In this document: positions 6,748-7,237 of the stretch, in pieces
How the letters are laid out: every line of letters starts with the position of its first letter
Position numbering within the stretch: position 1 is the first letter of the stretch
Assembly: GCA_946183815.1 (NCBI GenBank)
Contig: CAMHDG010000076.1
Span: 1 to 7,237, forward strand
Length of the DNA stretch: 7,237 nucleotides
Direction: 5' to 3'
Source: an uncultured bacterium
GTDB lineage: Bacteria; Cyanobacteriota; Vampirovibrionia; Gastranaerophilales; Gastranaerophilaceae
Translations under genes and position numbers: made by a program
Notes under the pieces: generated by a model
The model's input: the letters and a program-made list of their open reading frames with translations, nothing else
What the model was told of the DNA's origin: nothing
The model's database searches: none

Positions 6748-6767
6748 TGCTGGTTATTGCTGGTTTT
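6748..6767 (+). repeat. Tandem 10-base direct repeat TGCTGGTT
   Basis: TGCTGGTTAT (6748-6757) is followed directly by TGCTGGTTTT (6758-6767), matching in 9 of 10 positions. The one-helical-turn period is the same as in the three TTA-type elements nearby, but the half-site sequence differs, so it may serve another protein or be slippage-derived. Confidence 0.55.
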
Positions 6768-6773
6768 TAGTCT

Positions 6774-6791
6774 TTTGTTAAGGTTTGTAAC
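6774..6791 (-). promoter_or_regulatory. HLR1-like element, copy 2
   Basis: The minus strand reads GTTACAAACCTTAACAAA, again one mismatch from the HLR1 consensus (in the second half). It is part of an imperfect direct repeat of about 21 bases with the first copy (6632-6653 and 6773-6793), 140 bases apart. It lies about 110 bases before the plus-strand gene, so it could serve that gene as well as the AGCS gene. Confidence 0.42.
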
Positions 6792-6802
6792 AACATCGAC
6801 GT

Positions 6803-6847
6803 TTACGTTAAAGATAACGTCTATTAATGACGTAGATATAAACGTAA
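6803..6847. promoter_or_regulatory. Symmetric ACGT cluster before the plus-strand gene
   Basis: TTACGTT (6803-6809) and AACGTAA (6841-6847) are perfect inverted copies, and so are ACGTC (6817-6821) and GACGT (6829-6833), all centred on 6825. ACGT occurs at 6805, 6817, 6830 and 6842 (12, 13, 12 bases apart), plus once more at 6799. It could be an operator array, or an interrupted hairpin if it is transcribed. No known regulator is matched. Confidence 0.5.
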
Positions 6848-6902
6848 TTACAATCGCCAGTTATGGCAAAACCTAGGGAAAAGAAAAGGAAACCAAGCAA
6901 GA

Positions 6903-7237
6903 ATGGGAATGTCGTCTTCACAAGCAAGATTATTAACGCTCACTGCAAGAATGCATGACATTGAACATCGTGCCCAAAAAATTGAGGCAGATAAACTTCG
7001 TCTTGCCAACGATTCACGTAAGGCATACGAAGAGTATCTTATTGCTTTAGATTCCAAGAAAATCCAGTACAAATCAATCGCTTCAGACGGTTCAATTACC
7101 TTCAGAGATGCAACGATGAACATTATGCAAAACGGTTGTATTCCAAACTACGAAGGCGAACACGCTCTGAAAAACTTGTTCCTTCAAAATCAGGAAGGCA
7201 AAATTATGGTAACACCTTCTGTAGCAAGAGAATTTGG
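6903..7237 (+). CDS. Protein of unknown function, N-terminal 111 residues (cut by window edge)
   Basis: The reading frame is open from ATG at 6903 to the window edge (111 codons and two bases). The protein begins MGMSSSQARLLTLTARMHDI, followed by a charged, probably helical stretch to about residue 50 (EHRAQKIEADKL, AYEEYLIALDSKK) that could be coiled coil. A more polar, mixed segment follows (SDGSITFRD, 61-69) and then NYEGEHALKNLF (82-93). There is no signal peptide or membrane helix in the visible part. I recall this opening from families present in Gastranaerophilales genomes, without a known function; this is memory, not a search result. The Ser-rich start and helical N-terminus loosely recall axial or secreted filament-type proteins, but I see no flagellin or hook signature. 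The nearest purine-rich site (AAGG, 6886-6889) is 13 bases from ATG, which is long for a ribosome site. Codons are somewhat richer in C-ending choices than in the neighbours, consistent with good expression. Confidence 0.75.
   Translation, partial: MGMSSSQARLLTLTARMHDIEHRAQKIEADKLRLANDSRKAYEEYLIALDSKKIQYKSIASDGSITFRDATMNIMQNGCIPNYEGEHALKNLFLQNQEGKIMVTPSVAREF

Larger units (their letters stand above)
6518..6902. other. Divergent intergenic region of 385 bases, rich in short repeats
   Basis: This gap separates the AGCS gene (minus) from the unassigned plus-strand gene. It holds no convincing protein gene. It contains four 10-base-period direct repeats, four GTGAATAG copies, and an ACGT-rich dyad, each listed separately. 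I found no hairpin with a T-run that would be a terminator and no clear -35/-10 pair for the plus-strand gene. Confidence 0.7.

Noticed and set aside
6848..7123. Minus-strand frame of 91 codons opposite the plus-strand gene
   Set aside because: The plus-strand frame is open to the window edge and has a plausible soluble helical protein, while this frame has unlikely composition and no Shine-Dalgarno; it is most likely a shadow.

Overview
The window is AT-rich, compactly organised bacterial DNA. It most resembles a gut-type, non-photosynthetic relative of the cyanobacteria (Candidatus Gastranaerophilales, Vampirovibrionia/Melainabacteria). That placement rests on my recollection of the N-terminal style of the protein at the right edge (MGMSSSQARLL...) and on the general look of the IleRS. 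It is an inference, not a database result.

Layout. Five of the six genes are on the minus strand. Reading the minus strand from right to left: (i) a sodium:amino-acid symporter of the AGCS/AlsT type (5063-6517); (ii) a dicarboxylate/glutamate symporter of the DAACS (GltP/DctA/GltPh) family starting at TTG (3706-4992); (iii) 18 bases further on, isoleucyl-tRNA synthetase ileS (874-3687), closed by a strong intrinsic terminator (840-872); (iv) a 61-residue protein of unknown function (601-786); (v) the first 179 residues of a WYL/YafY-type transcriptional regulator running off the left edge (1-537). On the plus strand only the start of one gene is seen (6903 to the right edge), a protein I cannot assign a function.

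Expression units. The DAACS transporter and ileS form a likely two-gene operon with a good promoter (TTGAAC-N16-TATAAT, 5016-5043) in the 70-base gap after the AGCS gene. No terminator is seen in that gap, so read-through from the AGCS gene is possible. There is no room for a T-box in front of ileS. The WYL regulator has its own promoter (TTGCAA-N17-TATAAT, 571-599), with a small dyad over the -10 that could allow autoregulation. The AGCS gene has a TATAAT only about 12 bases before its ATG and no Shine-Dalgarno, which suggests a nearly leaderless mRNA.

The divergent intergenic region (6518-6902, 385 bases) is the most structured non-coding part. It holds three 18-base elements, all on the minus strand, each made of two half-sites 10 bases apart. 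Two of them resemble the cyanobacterial HLR1/RpaB site with one mismatch each. It also holds another 10-base-period repeat, four GTGAATAG copies, and a symmetric cluster of ACGT tetramers.

Most notable observations: the HLR1-like elements; the IleRS signature HVGT in place of HIGH; the Asn at the sodium-1 aspartate position of the DAACS transporter; and the ACGT dyad before the right-hand gene. I found no CRISPR array, insertion sequence, tRNA or rRNA gene.
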